Numbered from the stretch's first letter, positions 16,957-26,793 are shown. The stretch: DNA of 64,000 nt from Nitrospirota bacterium (GCA_021840255.1 JAKBYX010000009.1:1-64000); one strand, 5' to 3'. Notes: a model not told the origin generated them from the letters alone. Numbers and translations are program-made.

Positions 16957-17729
16957 TTTTTCTCCACAAGTTCATTTACGAGGGCGTCTATCTGCTCTTC
17001 CAGCGAGCCCTCCAGTTTTTTTCTGCCGCCCCTCGGCCCGGGAGTGAATATCTTTTTCACCTGCGTGGGAGAGCCGTTAAAGCCGACAACATCAACCGGC
17101 AATTCCAGCTCCGCCGCCCCCATTTTTTTGATCTCCGCCTTCTTTGCGTTCATCTTGCCCTTGAGCGACGGGAGCCTTGGGGTGTTCAGCTCCCTCACAA
17201 CGGTAATAAGGGCTGGTAGCGAGGCCTCCACTATGTCCGATCCCTCGTCCATCATCCGCTCCACCTTTATGGACGCCGCGCCGGCCTCTATTATCTTTTT
17301 CACATAGGAGACGTGCGGGATGTCCAGGAACTCCGCCACCTCTGGACCCACCTGGGCGGTGTCCCCGTCTATGGCCTGCTTGCCGCAGATTATAAGGTCT
17401 GCCCCTATCTTTTTGATCACGCCTGAAAGGGCGCAGGCGGTGGCAAGCGTGTCGGCCCCCGCAAACTCCCTGCCGGTCACCAGGAACGCCTCATCCACGC
17501 CAAGAGAGATGGCCTCCCGGAGGGACGCCTCCGCCTGGGGCGGCCCCATCGTTACTGCGCATACGGTGCCGCCAAGCTGTTCCTTTATGGAAAGCGCGGC
17601 CTCGATGGCATGGGTGTCATAAGGGTTTATGATGGAGGGTACCCCTTCCCTTACCAGTGTGCCTGTCTCCCGGTTTATCTTCACCTCCGCGGTGTCCGGG
17701 ACCTGTTTTATGCAGACGGCTATCCTCAT
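16947..17729 (-). CDS. etfB: Electron transfer flavoprotein beta subunit
   Basis: This 260-residue EtfB pairs with the ferredoxin-extended EtfA to pass electrons to or from the acyl-CoA dehydrogenase encoded upstream. The start MRIAVCIKQVPDTAEVKIN, the nucleotide loop VTMGPPQAEASLREAISLGVDEA and the DLIICGKQAIDGDTAQVGPEVAEFL segment are family hallmarks. The last is the recognition and flavin/AMP region. Its ATG overlaps the dehydrogenase stop by 4 nt. Whether it holds the second FAD of bifurcating Etfs cannot be settled by eye. Confidence 0.96.
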   Translation of the reverse strand: MRIAVCIKQVPDTAEVKINRETGTLVREGVPSIINPYDTHAIEAALSIKEQLGGTVCAVTMGPPQAEASLREAISLGVDEAFLVTGREFAGADTLATACALSGVIKKIGADLIICGKQAIDGDTAQVGPEVAEFLDIPHVSYVKKIIEAGAASIKVERMMDEGSDIVEASLPALITVVRELNTPRLPSLKGKMNAKKAEIKKMGAAELELPVDVVGFNGSPTQVKKIFTPGPRGGRKKLEGSLEEQIDALVNELVEKKCL

Positions 17730-18883
17730 CGAGCTTTTGCCGCTTCCTTTATGATATTTTGCGCGATGACGTTTCTTTGTATCTGGTTCGTGCCCTCGTA
17801 TATCTGGAGTATCTTTGCGTCCCGCATCATCTTTTCAACCGGGTATTCCCTCATATATCCGGAACCGCCCATGACCTGCAAAGCATTGGTGGTCACACAC
17901 ATGGCAACATCGGTGGCGAAGAGCTTGGCCATAGAGGACACCTTTGTGACGTCCTTGGCGCCACTGTCTGCGTATCTGGCGGCGGCGTAGACAAGCGCCC
18001 TGGCCGCCTCTATATCCGTGGCCATGTCCGCGATCATGTGCTGGATGGCCTGGAACCCTATTACCGGGTGGCCGAACTGCACCCTTTGCCTTGCGAACTT
18101 CACGGCTTCGTCGAGAGCCCCCTGCGCAACGCCTAAACCCTGGGCGCCCACCCCAACGCGGGAGCTGTCCAGCGTCTTCATAGCCACCAGAAAGCCCATG
18201 CCCTCCCTGGCTATAATGTTTTCTTTAGGAACGCGGCAGTCCTCAAAGACAAGCTCCCTCGTGGCCGAGGCCCTTATGCCCATCTTCTTTTCCTTCTTGC
18301 CGAAGCTGAAGCCGGGCGTCCCTTTTTCCACGATGAAGGCGGAAGCGCCCCTGGGGCCCTTTGACCTGTCGGTGATGGCGATAACCGTATATATCTCGGC
18401 CTCTCCACCGTTCGTTATCCATTGCTTTGTGCCGTTTATTACGTAGTGGTCCCCTTCAAGCCTAGCGGTGGTCTGGGTGCCTCCGGCGTCGCTGCCGGCG
18501 TTTGCCTCCGTAAGACCGAATGCCACAAGCCTTTTGCCTGCCGCTATGTCCGGCAGGTACTTTTTCTTTTGCTCATCGGTGCCGAAAAGCAGTATCGGGT
18601 AGGTGCCAAGCGCGTTTGCCGCGTATGTGGTAGACACGCCCAGGCAGGCCTTTGAAAGCTCTTCGACCGCGATGGTCAGCTCGAAGCTCCCCTTGCCAAG
18701 CCCCCCATACTCTTCCGGTATGAACAGGCCGAAAAGGTCCGAGGCCGCCATTACCTTCATTATCTCCCACGGGAACTCCTCTTTCTCATCGAGCTCCGCC
18801 CTCACAGGAACGACCTTCTCCTGCGCTATCTGGGCGCAAAGCTCTTTTATCATCAATTGCTCTTCGGAAAGGAAATAATCCAT
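17726..18883 (-). CDS. Acyl-CoA dehydrogenase
   Basis: This 385-residue FAD enzyme of the short/medium-chain acyl-CoA dehydrogenase family is cytoplasmic. It shows AFGLTEANAGSDAGG (flavin contact), INGTKQWITNG and the catalytic base Glu in QIYEGTNQIQR. The length and all domains are normal. It is the first gene of the dehydrogenase-etfB-etfA-fabD operon, so it works with this Etf either in beta-oxidation or, run in reverse, as a butyryl-CoA-dehydrogenase-like enoyl-CoA reductase. A GGAGGAG ribosome-binding site precedes the start. The true chain length of the substrate is unknown. Confidence 0.96.
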   Translation of the reverse strand: MDYFLSEEQLMIKELCAQIAQEKVVPVRAELDEKEEFPWEIMKVMAASDLFGLFIPEEYGGLGKGSFELTIAVEELSKACLGVSTTYAANALGTYPILLFGTDEQKKKYLPDIAAGKRLVAFGLTEANAGSDAGGTQTTARLEGDHYVINGTKQWITNGGEAEIYTVIAITDRSKGPRGASAFIVEKGTPGFSFGKKEKKMGIRASATRELVFEDCRVPKENIIAREGMGFLVAMKTLDSSRVGVGAQGLGVAQGALDEAVKFARQRVQFGHPVIGFQAIQHMIADMATDIEAARALVYAAARYADSGAKDVTKVSSMAKLFATDVAMCVTTNALQVMGGSGYMREYPVEKMMRDAKILQIYEGTNQIQRNVIAQNIIKEAAKAR

Positions 18884-19004
18884 CTTTTTCTAACTCCTCC
18901 CCCGTCACTGTTTTTTTTATTCTAAATCAAGGGCGAATTTTTTCGCCAAGCCCAAATGTAAGTTTACCCCAAATTCGTCCGGTTTACGCCAATTTTTCCA
19001 GCTC

Positions 19005-19421
19005 TTAATGTATTTCTATTTCAGGGAAAAAAAACGGTATCTCATAGCTTGCGGACTTCTCGCTGTCCGACCCGTGCACCGCGTTCCTCTCGATGTTCTC
19101 CGCGTATGCCGCCCTTATAGTCCCGGGGGCCGCGTCCTTGGGGTTCGTGGCGCCCATGATCTGCCTCACGCGGGCAATGGCGTCTTCTCCTTCAATTACC
19201 AGCACCACCACGGGCCCTTCGGACATGAAGCTGGCCAGGTCGTTATAGAACGGCCTTTCCTTATGGACTATATAAAAGCGTTTCGCCTCCTCCATGGAAA
19301 GATGTATCTTCTTAAGTGCCGCAACCCTCAACCCCGCATCCTCGAAATATTTAAGCACGCCGCCGATCGCGTTCTTTTTGACCGCATCCGGCTTGATTAT
19401 GGAAAGAGTCCTCTGAACCAT
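19005..19421 (-). CDS. ndk: Nucleoside diphosphate kinase
   Basis: This 138-residue enzyme exchanges phosphates between nucleoside di- and triphosphates through a phospho-histidine. The N-terminus [11 protein letters not shown] and the motif NAVHGSDS with the active His116 are canonical, as is [15 protein letters not shown]. The length is usual for bacterial Ndk. It follows mdh on the minus strand with a 56-nt gap, and the two may be cotranscribed from the promoter upstream of mdh. Confidence 0.98.
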   Translation of the reverse strand: MVQRTLSIIKPDAVKKNAIGGVLKYFEDAGLRVAALKKIHLSMEEAKRFYIVHKERPFYNDLASFMSEGPVVVLVIEGEDAIARVRQIMGATNPKDAAPGTIRAAYAENIERNAVHGSDSEKSASYEIPFFFPEIEIH

Positions 19422-19477
19422 TTTTTTCTATCCTCCTGGCAGCCTGATTTTTAATTTTTTGTTTGTCCCGTTTTATT

Positions 19478-20410
19478 TTAAGAAAGGCCCAATACTGAAA
19501 CCAGCTGTCCCACCGCGCTTACGGAACGGTCAAAGGCGGCCTTCTCACCGCTGGTGAGCGGGACCTCCAGTATCTTTTCCACCCCGCCCTTGCCAAGCAA
19601 GACCGGCACCCCGGCATATACTCCCTTTGCGCCGTACTGCCCATCCAGGTAGGCCGCGCAGGGCATGAGCCTTTTTTCATCGAACAATATTGCCTTCACC
19701 ATCTCGCAGGCCGAGGCCGCGGGCGCATAATATGCGCTGCCGGTCTTTAAGAGAGCGACTATCTCCGCGCCGCCGTTTCTTGTCCTTTCTACGATATGCT
19801 CTATTTTTTCATCCGGAAGTAGGGAATCGATGCCCACCCCTTTCACCGATATGAGGCTCCTCACCGGCACCATCTGGTCCCCATGCCCTCCAAGCACCAT
19901 GGCATCCACGTCTTTTGGAGAGACGTCCAGCTGCCAGGCGATGAATGCGCGAAGCCTTGCGGAATCGAGCACACCGCCCATACCCAACACCCGTTCCGGC
20001 GGGAACTTTGAAGACTTCCATGCCAGATGGGCCATCACATCCATGGGGTTCGTTATCATTATGATGACCGATTTGGGCGAATGCGCAGCCGCCTCACCCG
20101 CGACCACCCCGATAATGGACGCGTTTGCCTGAAGAAGGTCGTCCCTGGACATGCCGGGCTTTCTGGCAAGCCCCGCGGTTATGACAACCACGTCCGAACC
20201 GGCCGTCTCCTCGATAGTGTTGGTCCCCTTGATGGAAACCGAAGAGCCCCAAAGCGGGCAGGCCTCCCCAAGGTCAAGCGCCTTACCCTGCGGCACGCCG
20301 GGGGCGATGTCGTACAGGACCACATCGGATATCCCTCCCATTACAAGGTGCTGGGCAAGCGAGGCCCCAACGTTGCCGGCCCCCAAAACTGAAACTTTTT
20401 TCCTTTTCAT
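19478..20410 (-). CDS. mdh: Malate dehydrogenase (LDH-like type)
   Basis: This 310-residue NAD-dependent dehydrogenase interconverts malate and oxaloacetate. It has the Rossmann loop GAGNVGASLAQHL, the acid YDIA that favours NAD, and the mobile loop ARKPGMSRDDLL whose Arg pair selects a dicarboxylate substrate. The catalytic His lies in LGGHGDQMVP. These place it in the LDH-like MDH group rather than lactate dehydrogenase. An AGGAAAGG site precedes the ATG, and a sigma70-like promoter lies ~50 bp upstream. Confidence 0.97.
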   Translation of the reverse strand: MKRKKVSVLGAGNVGASLAQHLVMGGISDVVLYDIAPGVPQGKALDLGEACPLWGSSVSIKGTNTIEETAGSDVVVITAGLARKPGMSRDDLLQANASIIGVVAGEAAAHSPKSVIIMITNPMDVMAHLAWKSSKFPPERVLGMGGVLDSARLRAFIAWQLDVSPKDVDAMVLGGHGDQMVPVRSLISVKGVGIDSLLPDEKIEHIVERTRNGGAEIVALLKTGSAYYAPAASACEMVKAILFDEKRLMPCAAYLDGQYGAKGVYAGVPVLLGKGGVEKILEVPLTSGEKAAFDRSVSAVGQLVSVLGLS

Positions 20411-20459
20411 CTTTTTATGATGGCCTTTCCTGCTTAATCGATACGAAAAATAAATGTTA

Positions 20460-20489
20460 ATTATAAAGAAGCCCCGCCAATAATCTCAA
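20460..20489 (-). promoter_or_regulatory. Putative sigma70 promoter of mdh-ndk
   Basis: On the minus strand TTGAGA and TATAAT are separated by 18 bp. The -10 box ends 50 bp before the mdh ATG. It is a good consensus match and nothing else competes nearby. Confidence 0.5.
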
Positions 20490-20528
20490 GCCCGCCAGGG
20501 GCCTGCAGATTTGTGGGTTTCTAAAGTC

Positions 20529-20595
20529 GTCATGCCCGAGGACTCGATCGAGCGGGTTTCACGGGGTTCCGCGAAGCCCTTGGGCGGGCATCCAC
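20529..20595. repeat. Palindromic intergenic repeat (REP/MITE-like)
   Basis: A ~67-bp imperfect palindrome with outer arms ATGCCCG (20532-20538) and CGGGCAT (20585-20591) flanked by GTC and CCAC. Inner arms around GGGTTTCACGG and CCGCGAAGCCC match at 9 of 11 positions. Such GTCAT..ATCCAC elements are a common class of non-autonomous genomic repeat. It abuts the 5' side of a truncated antitoxin gene, suggesting insertion or recombination there. Only one copy is seen in this window. Confidence 0.6.
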
Positions 20596-20601
20596 TTTCC
20601 G

Positions 20602-20799
20602 AAAGCCATTAAAGATTTTCTGCCCCCGCCGGAACAGCTTGTTTCGAAGGAGGAAGAAAACGTGAAAGTGACAATCGCCTTGAAAAAGTCTAGCATTGAA
20701 TTTTTCAAGAAACAGGCAAAAGAGCGGCATACATCCTATCAAAAAATGATCCGCGAGCTTATAGACTGGTATGCCACGCATTTTAAAAAAAGTGCGTGA
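20602..20799 (+). pseudogene. 5'-truncated BrnA/CopG-like antitoxin (ribbon-helix-helix) remnant
   Basis: The frame reads KAIKDFLPPPEQLVSKEEEN then VKVTIALKKSSIEFFKKQA and HTSYQKMIRELIDWYA. This is the DNA-binding ribbon-helix-helix part of a CopG/BrnA-type antitoxin family, as I recognise it from its pattern. Relatives begin with ~15 further residues. Here that part is replaced by the palindromic repeat, whose translation (PRSPWAGIHF) is unrelated. No start codon precedes the homologous part, but GTG at 20662 has AAGGAGG 7 nt upstream, so a 45-residue protein could still be made. No toxin gene lies on either side. It is probably a relic or orphan antitoxin. Confidence 0.6.
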
Positions 20800-20902
20800 T
20801 AATTTATGGGCAAGGATATGGCGGTCCCCTGCCATTTCGTGACGCTCAGGCGATTTTACGCAGTCAGTTTTTCCCGGGGGTAAGGGGGCGGAGCCCCCAT
20901 AC

Positions 20903-22147
20903 CTATAAAGGGCGGGCAGGTGGGTAAGATATTATTTTTTTTGCAACCCTCAGCGCCTGCTCCCTATTTTTTATCTCTCCCCTAAGCCATTTTATCTCCA
21001 CCGCGTCCAACACATCTTTGAACAGGGGCGATGGTTTAAGCAAAAACTCCTTTTTAAGGTCCTCCCCAGTTATTGGCCTCCTGCCAAGCCTTGGCCTTAC
21101 CCTCTTAATGTAGTGGGCGAGTATCCTCTTTGAAAATTCCAGGAACAGCTGCCCCTTCCGCTCATCCTCCGCCTCCAAAAAGACATGGCAGAAAAGCATG
21201 TGCGCATATATCTCGTCCCCCAGGTCCCTGAACATCTCAGTAAAAGCGGCCGGGCCTTTTGAAAGAGAAAAAAGCCTCCTGATCATTCCCCTGCAGGCGA
21301 AGGCCCTCTCCAAAAACATCTTCTCTTTTTTTGAGAGCACAAGTCTCTCCGTGGCCTTCCCGACGGCGCCGGCCACAAGCACCGCCAATCCCAGCGGGAA
21401 CCTGAACTCCTGTTCCGCATGGGCCGGTTTTTTATGAAAGGCAAAAAACCGTGCCCACTGCCTCTCAAGCGCCCTGAAGGCGTTTAAGTTGGCGCTCCTG
21501 AAACCGGGAAGTATCACCCTCAGCGCCCCGTCCCTGAACATGCGGTCCAGAACCCTTCCCGCGCCCTGGGCGGACAGTATCTTTTTAAGCTCCTCCGTTG
21601 TCCTCTCCGGTGCTGGTCCCTTAAGAAGCGGCGCCAGTTTTTTTAACACCGCAGCCGAGCCCCTTTCTATTCTGAAGCCGTGTGTCGCGGAAAACCGGTA
21701 GCACCTCAATATCCTCAAAGGGTCCTGAACAAGATTTTCTTCAGAGACTATCCGCACGATCCCTTTCATCAGGTCTGCCGAGCCGCCGAACGGGTCAATC
21801 AGCCTCCTTGATGAAAGGGGGAAGGCCATGGCGTTTATGGTAATGTCCCGGCCTGCAAGGTCCTCCTCTATGTTTGCCCCCCTCATCCTCGATATGTCTA
21901 TATGCTCGCCGTCCCTGACCACCCTTGCCGTCCCGAACCGGGCATCAAGCAAAATGAAGGTACCCCCCGCCTGCGCGGCAAAGCTCCGCGCAGCCCTCAC
22001 CGCCCTGCCCTTCATGGCGATGTCGACGTCCTTGGGCTTTTTGATGCCGGCCAGGATGTCCCTGACGGTGCCGCCCACAATGAAACAAGAGCCGTTCATC
22101 CCTCTTTCCCGGACAAACCTCCTGAAATCCGTCAAAAGTCCGTTCAT
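20903..22147 (-). CDS. CCA-adding enzyme / poly(A) polymerase family nucleotidyltransferase
   Basis: The protein has 414 residues from ATG 22147. The frame stays open much further upstream, but that part lies opposite ilvC and is not coding. This is a class II tRNA nucleotidyltransferase: IVGGTVRDILAG with the metal-binding pair in KDVDIAM, then RRDITINAMAFPL-like DITINAMAF and DPLRILRCYRFSATHGF. It would add or repair the 3' CCA of tRNAs, or only its A residues. There is no recognisable HD phosphohydrolase domain in the C-terminal half. The upstream AAGAGG is tight against the ATG, so the start is not certain. Confidence 0.9.
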   Translation of the reverse strand: MNGLLTDFRRFVRERGMNGSCFIVGGTVRDILAGIKKPKDVDIAMKGRAVRAARSFAAQAGGTFILLDARFGTARVVRDGEHIDISRMRGANIEEDLAGRDITINAMAFPLSSRRLIDPFGGSADLMKGIVRIVSEENLVQDPLRILRCYRFSATHGFRIERGSAAVLKKLAPLLKGPAPERTTEELKKILSAQGAGRVLDRMFRDGALRVILPGFRSANLNAFRALERQWARFFAFHKKPAHAEQEFRFPLGLAVLVAGAVGKATERLVLSKKEKMFLERAFACRGMIRRLFSLSKGPAAFTEMFRDLGDEIYAHMLFCHVFLEAEDERKGQLFLEFSKRILAHYIKRVRPRLGRRPITGEDLKKEFLLKPSPLFKDVLDAVEIKWLRGEIKNREQALRVAKKIISYPPARPL

Positions 22148-22170
22148 CCTCTTATGAGAGACCAAATCAA

Positions 22171-23251
<1,081 letters not shown>

Positions 23252-23263
23252 AAAATAAAAAAA

Positions 23264-23890
23264 ATGCGTTTTGCTCCTGAAGGATATCCGTATTTCGCGT
23301 TTTTCGGGGCCCTTACCGCTTTGGTATGGGCGGCATGGGGATGGCCTGCGGTCTTCCCGGGGCTTTTACTTTTGTTCATGTTCTATTTCTTCAGGGACCC
23401 CGAGAGGCACACTCCCTCCGAGGAAGGCTATATCTGCCCGGCCGACGGAAAGATCATAGTGTCCGAAAACCTGTTCGAGGACAAATACCTGAACAAGGAC
23501 GCTATGCTCATAAGCATATTCATGTCGCCCCTGAACGTCCACGTGAACAGGGCGCCGTGCGACTGCACCGTGAGACTGGTAAAATACAACAAGGGTTCGT
23601 TCAAGTCCGCGTGGAGCGATCACGCCTTCCACAAAAACGAGCATATCTCCATAGTCATGGAGGAGGAAGGCGGGGGAAACATCCTGGTAAGGCAGGTGGC
23701 GGGTTCCATAGCGCAGAAGGCCGTGTGCAGGAAAAAGCCCGGCGACCGGCTGAAAAGGGGCGAACGCTTCGGCATGATAAAGTTCAGCTCAAGGGTGGAC
23801 GTCTACCTGCCGCCTGACGTGACCCTGCTTGTGGCAAACGGCGATATGGTAAGGGCGGGGGAGACGATCATCGCAAGGAAGGCGAAATAA
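23264..23890 (+). CDS. psd: Phosphatidylserine decarboxylase, short (Psd-A-like) type
   Basis: This 208-residue proenzyme would self-cleave to a pyruvoyl enzyme that makes phosphatidylethanolamine. Two N-terminal membrane spans (residues ~8-43) are followed by MSPLNVHVNRAP, a family motif, and the cleavage region RFGMIKFSSRVDVYLP. In relatives the bond cut is Gly-Ser. Here the Gly position is S175 and the pyruvoyl precursor is S176, a conservative but notable change. It starts 12 nt after ilvC and is followed by pssA, which makes its substrate. Confidence 0.94.
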   Translation: MRFAPEGYPYFAFFGALTALVWAAWGWPAVFPGLLLLFMFYFFRDPERHTPSEEGYICPADGKIIVSENLFEDKYLNKDAMLISIFMSPLNVHVNRAPCDCTVRLVKYNKGSFKSAWSDHAFHKNEHISIVMEEEGGGNILVRQVAGSIAQKAVCRKKPGDRLKRGERFGMIKFSSRVDVYLPPDVTLLVANGDMVRAGETIIARKAK

Positions 23891-23934
23891 AAAACCATGA
23901 AGGCCATGAAGGCGGACGGGGCTAACAAGGCACA

Positions 23935-24660
23935 ATGAAAAAAGGCATCTACATCCTGCCCAATGCCCTGACGCTGACCGGCATGTTCGGGGGGTTTTTT
24001 GCTATCCTGGTGGCGTTCAAGGGGGATTACGCCCTGGCATCCTGGGCGGTACTTGCCGCGATGATCTTTGACGGGCTGGACGGTTTTGTGGCAAGGCTCA
24101 CGGGCAGCGCCTCCCGTTTTGGCATTGAGCTTGATTCCCTTTCGGACCTGGTGGCGTTCGGCGTTGCCCCCGCGGTCATAATCTTCCTGGCCTCCATACG
24201 GCCTTACGGAAGGGTCGGCTGGATGGTGGCCTTCCTTTATGTGGCCTGCGGGGCCATGCGCCTGGCCAGATACAATGTGCAGATGGTCACGGCTGAGCGC
24301 AAGTCCTTCACCGGCGTACCCATACCGGCCGGGGCCGTCATCCTTACAACCTTGGTCATCTTCGCAAGAAAGATGGACATAGACCTTATGGGAAGCCCGC
24401 TTGTGCTCCTGCTGACCTTTGTGGTCTCCCTTTTGATGGTGAGCACGCTCAGGTTCCATGGGATGAAGGAGATAAATTTCAGCAAGAGAAAACCATTCTG
24501 GTTCCTGGTGCTGGCGGTGACCGTGGTGGTTGTGGTCGCGATGCACCCGGAGATCGCGCTTTTTATCTGCGCCATGCTGTACCTGACCATAGGGCTGATA
24601 GAAAACACTTATCTTTTTGCCATGAAAAGAAAGAGGAGTAAGCCAAATGAGGCGCATTAG
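23935..24660 (+). CDS. pssA: CDP-diacylglycerol-serine O-phosphatidyltransferase
   Basis: This 241-residue membrane enzyme condenses CDP-diacylglycerol with serine to phosphatidylserine, the substrate of the preceding psd. The CDP-alcohol phosphotransferase motif D-G-x2-D-G-x-A-R-x8-G-x3-D-x3-D is present (DGLDGFVARLTGSASRFGIELDSLSD). Seven or eight hydrophobic helices follow through LVVLLLTFVVSLLM. The start lies 44 nt after psd, and the end overlaps leuA by 14 nt. Confidence 0.96.
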   Translation: MKKGIYILPNALTLTGMFGGFFAILVAFKGDYALASWAVLAAMIFDGLDGFVARLTGSASRFGIELDSLSDLVAFGVAPAVIIFLASIRPYGRVGWMVAFLYVACGAMRLARYNVQMVTAERKSFTGVPIPAGAVILTTLVIFARKMDIDLMGSPLVLLLTFVVSLLMVSTLRFHGMKEINFSKRKPFWFLVLAVTVVVVVAMHPEIALFICAMLYLTIGLIENTYLFAMKRKRSKPNEAH

Positions 24661-26191
24661 GATTTTCGACACGACACTGAGGGACGGGGAGCAGTCCCCC
24701 GGCGCAAGCATGAACGTTGATGAGAAAGTGCAGGTTGCGCGCCAGCTTGCGCGTCTTGGTGTGGATGTCATAGAAGCGGGCTTTGCCATTAGCAGCGAGG
24801 GGGATTTCGAGTCCATAAAAAGGATCGGCGCGGAAGTGGACGGCCCGGTTATAGCCAGCCTTGCCAGGGCAAAGGAGGCGGATATTAAAAAGGCCTGGGA
24901 GGCCCTGCGCGATATAAAAGAGAGCAAACGAAGGATACACACCTTCCACTCGACCTCCGATATCCATCTTAAGCACCAGTTCAGGATAAGCCGGGAGGAG
25001 GCACTGAAGAGGTCCGTCCAGATGGTGGGGCTTGCCAGAAGCCTTGTAAACGACGTGGAGTTTTCCCCTATGGACGCCACCCGCACCGAACTGCCGTATC
25101 TGGCAGAGGTCGTGGGGGCGGTAATAGCAGCCGGGGCATCCACAGTGAACATCCCGGACACGGTGGGCTACACGGTGCCGGCAGAGTTTTTTGAGATCAT
25201 AAAGTACCTGTTCAACCATGTTCCCAATATCGCGGATGCCGTAATATCCGTCCACTGCCACAATGACCTGGGGCTTGCCGTTGCAAACAGCCTTGCGGCC
25301 GTCTCCGCGGGTGCGGGACAGGTGGAGTGCACGATAAACGGCATAGGCGAGCGCGCGGGCAACTGCTCCATGGAGGAGATAGTGATGGCGCTCAGGACAC
25401 GCAAGGATTTCTTCCAGGCGGACACCAGCGTGCACTCGGAGGAGATTATGCGCTCCAGCAGACTTATCACAAAGATAACGGGCATCTCCGTGCAGCCCAA
25501 CAAGGCCATTGTCGGAGCCAACGCGTTTGCCCATGAATCCGGCATCCACCAGGACGGGCTCCTCAAGGAAAAAGCCACTTATGAGATAATGCGCCCGGAG
25601 AGCGTGGGGCTTGGCAGCACCAGGCTTGTCCTGGGCAAGCACTCGGGAAGGCACGCCTTCAGGACCAGGCTGCAGGAGCTTGGATACAGCCTGCCGGAAG
25701 AGGGGATGGAGAGCGCCTTCCAGAGGTTCAAGCGCCTGGCCGACCAGAAAAAAGACATCTATGACGAGGACCTGGAGGTCCTTGTCTCGGAGACGGAGCT
25801 GTCCAAAACCCCGGAGATATATTCGGTACTGGAGCTCCACATATCAAGCGGGACCTCCGAGGCCCCCACCGCCAGGCTGAAAATGAAGATAGGTGAAGCT
25901 GCCGCCGAGCACACCTCCGGCGGAGACGGCCCCGTGGACGCCACCTACAAGGCCATTGCCGCGCTTACAAGAACAGGCAGCACGCTCCAGAAATTCGAGG
26001 TAAAAAGCATCACTGGCGGCATGGACGCGATAGGAGAGGTCTTCGTGACCCTCGAGGAGGACGGCCGGACCGTGCGCGGCCAGGGCGCGGACACGGACAT
26101 CATAGTCGCCGCCGCCAAGGCCTATGTGAACGCGCTCAATAAACTGGCCGCAAAAAAGGCGCAGGGCAACCAGCTTAGATCAGAATTGTGA
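24647..26191 (+). CDS. leuA: 2-isopropylmalate synthase
   Basis: This 514-residue enzyme condenses acetyl-CoA and 2-oxoisovalerate, the first committed step to leucine. The TIM-barrel start RIFDTTLRDGEQSPGASM, the metal-site HCHNDLGLAVANSLAA and GIGERAGNCSMEEI are canonical. The C-terminal ~120 residues form the leucine-binding regulatory domain, so feedback inhibition is expected. It overlaps pssA by 14 nt with AGGAG upstream of the ATG, and closes the ilvC operon. The length fits bacterial type 1 LeuA. Confidence 0.97.
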   Translation: MRRIRIFDTTLRDGEQSPGASMNVDEKVQVARQLARLGVDVIEAGFAISSEGDFESIKRIGAEVDGPVIASLARAKEADIKKAWEALRDIKESKRRIHTFHSTSDIHLKHQFRISREEALKRSVQMVGLARSLVNDVEFSPMDATRTELPYLAEVVGAVIAAGASTVNIPDTVGYTVPAEFFEIIKYLFNHVPNIADAVISVHCHNDLGLAVANSLAAVSAGAGQVECTINGIGERAGNCSMEEIVMALRTRKDFFQADTSVHSEEIMRSSRLITKITGISVQPNKAIVGANAFAHESGIHQDGLLKEKATYEIMRPESVGLGSTRLVLGKHSGRHAFRTRLQELGYSLPEEGMESAFQRFKRLADQKKDIYDEDLEVLVSETELSKTPEIYSVLELHISSGTSEAPTARLKMKIGEAAAEHTSGGDGPVDATYKAIAALTRTGSTLQKFEVKSITGGMDAIGEVFVTLEEDGRTVRGQGADTDIIVAAAKAYVNALNKLAAKKAQGNQLRSEL

Positions 26192-26244
26192 GACCATGCG
26201 GTCTTAAACGCGGCCAAGATCAATAATTAAATTAGGAGGCGTTG

Positions 26245-26742
26245 ATGGCTGACGAGCATTCTTTCGATATAGTATGCGAAGTGGATATGCAGGAAGTGAC
26301 CAATGCAGTGATGCAGGCTGTGAAGGAGATCAGCCAGCGATTCGACTTCAAGGGGAGCAAGAGCTCCATAGAACTTGACAAGGGCAAAGGCGCCATCACA
26401 CTCGTGTCCGACGATGAGCAGAAGATGAAGAGCGTTGTCGATATCCTGCAGTCAAAAATAATCAAGCGCGGGATCGCGCTCAAGGCGCTCAGTTACGGCA
26501 AACTGGAACAGGCCGCCGGAAGCACGGTGAGACAGGTGATCACTCTCCAGCAGGGCATACCGCAGGAAAAAGCAAAAGAGATCGTCAAGATCATCAAGGA
26601 TCTGAAGCTGAAGGTAAACTCCGAGATCCAGCAGGACCAGGTGCGCGTCAGGGCAAAGAAGATCGACGATCTGCAGGCCATAATGGCCCTTTTGAAAGAA
26701 AAAGACCTGGGAATCCACCTGCAATTTTCAAATTACCGTTAA
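26245..26742 (+). CDS. YajQ family cyclic di-GMP/nucleotide-binding protein
   Basis: This 165-residue protein belongs to the YajQ family, which binds nucleotides, and cyclic di-GMP in Xanthomonas, through two ferredoxin-like folds. The signature [34 protein letters not shown] and the C-terminal [25 protein letters not shown] are diagnostic. ATG 26245 is chosen over the adjacent TTG because AGGAGG lies 5 nt before it. It is a single gene after leuA. Confidence 0.95.
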   Translation: MADEHSFDIVCEVDMQEVTNAVMQAVKEISQRFDFKGSKSSIELDKGKGAITLVSDDEQKMKSVVDILQSKIIKRGIALKALSYGKLEQAAGSTVRQVITLQQGIPQEKAKEIVKIIKDLKLKVNSEIQQDQVRVRAKKIDDLQAIMALLKEKDLGIHLQFSNYR

Positions 26743-26755
26743 GCGCACCGGGAAC

Positions 26756-26785
26756 TTTCATTTTTTTAACCATAAACTTTATAAT
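26756..26785 (+). promoter_or_regulatory. Putative promoter of the PEPCK-like gene, leaderless geometry
   Basis: A perfect TATAAT (26780-26785) ends 8 nt before the ATG at 26794, with a poor -35 (TTTCAT) 18 bp upstream. Transcription should start within a base or two of the start codon. Confidence 0.4.
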
Positions 26786-26793
26786 ATGCGGAG

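Noticed and set aside
20530-20835. 101-codon minus-strand frame between mdh and the CCA gene
   Set aside because: It is antisense to the recognisable antitoxin remnant and the palindromic repeat.
20884-20898. GGGGGC-GGA-GCCCCC hairpin as a terminator for the CCA enzyme gene
   Set aside because: No T-tract follows on either strand; it may help end the transcript but is not a clear intrinsic terminator.
24563-25840. Long open frame (425 codons) antisense to leuA
   Set aside because: leuA is complete and canonical on the plus strand; the antisense frame is a by-product of GC-rich codon use.
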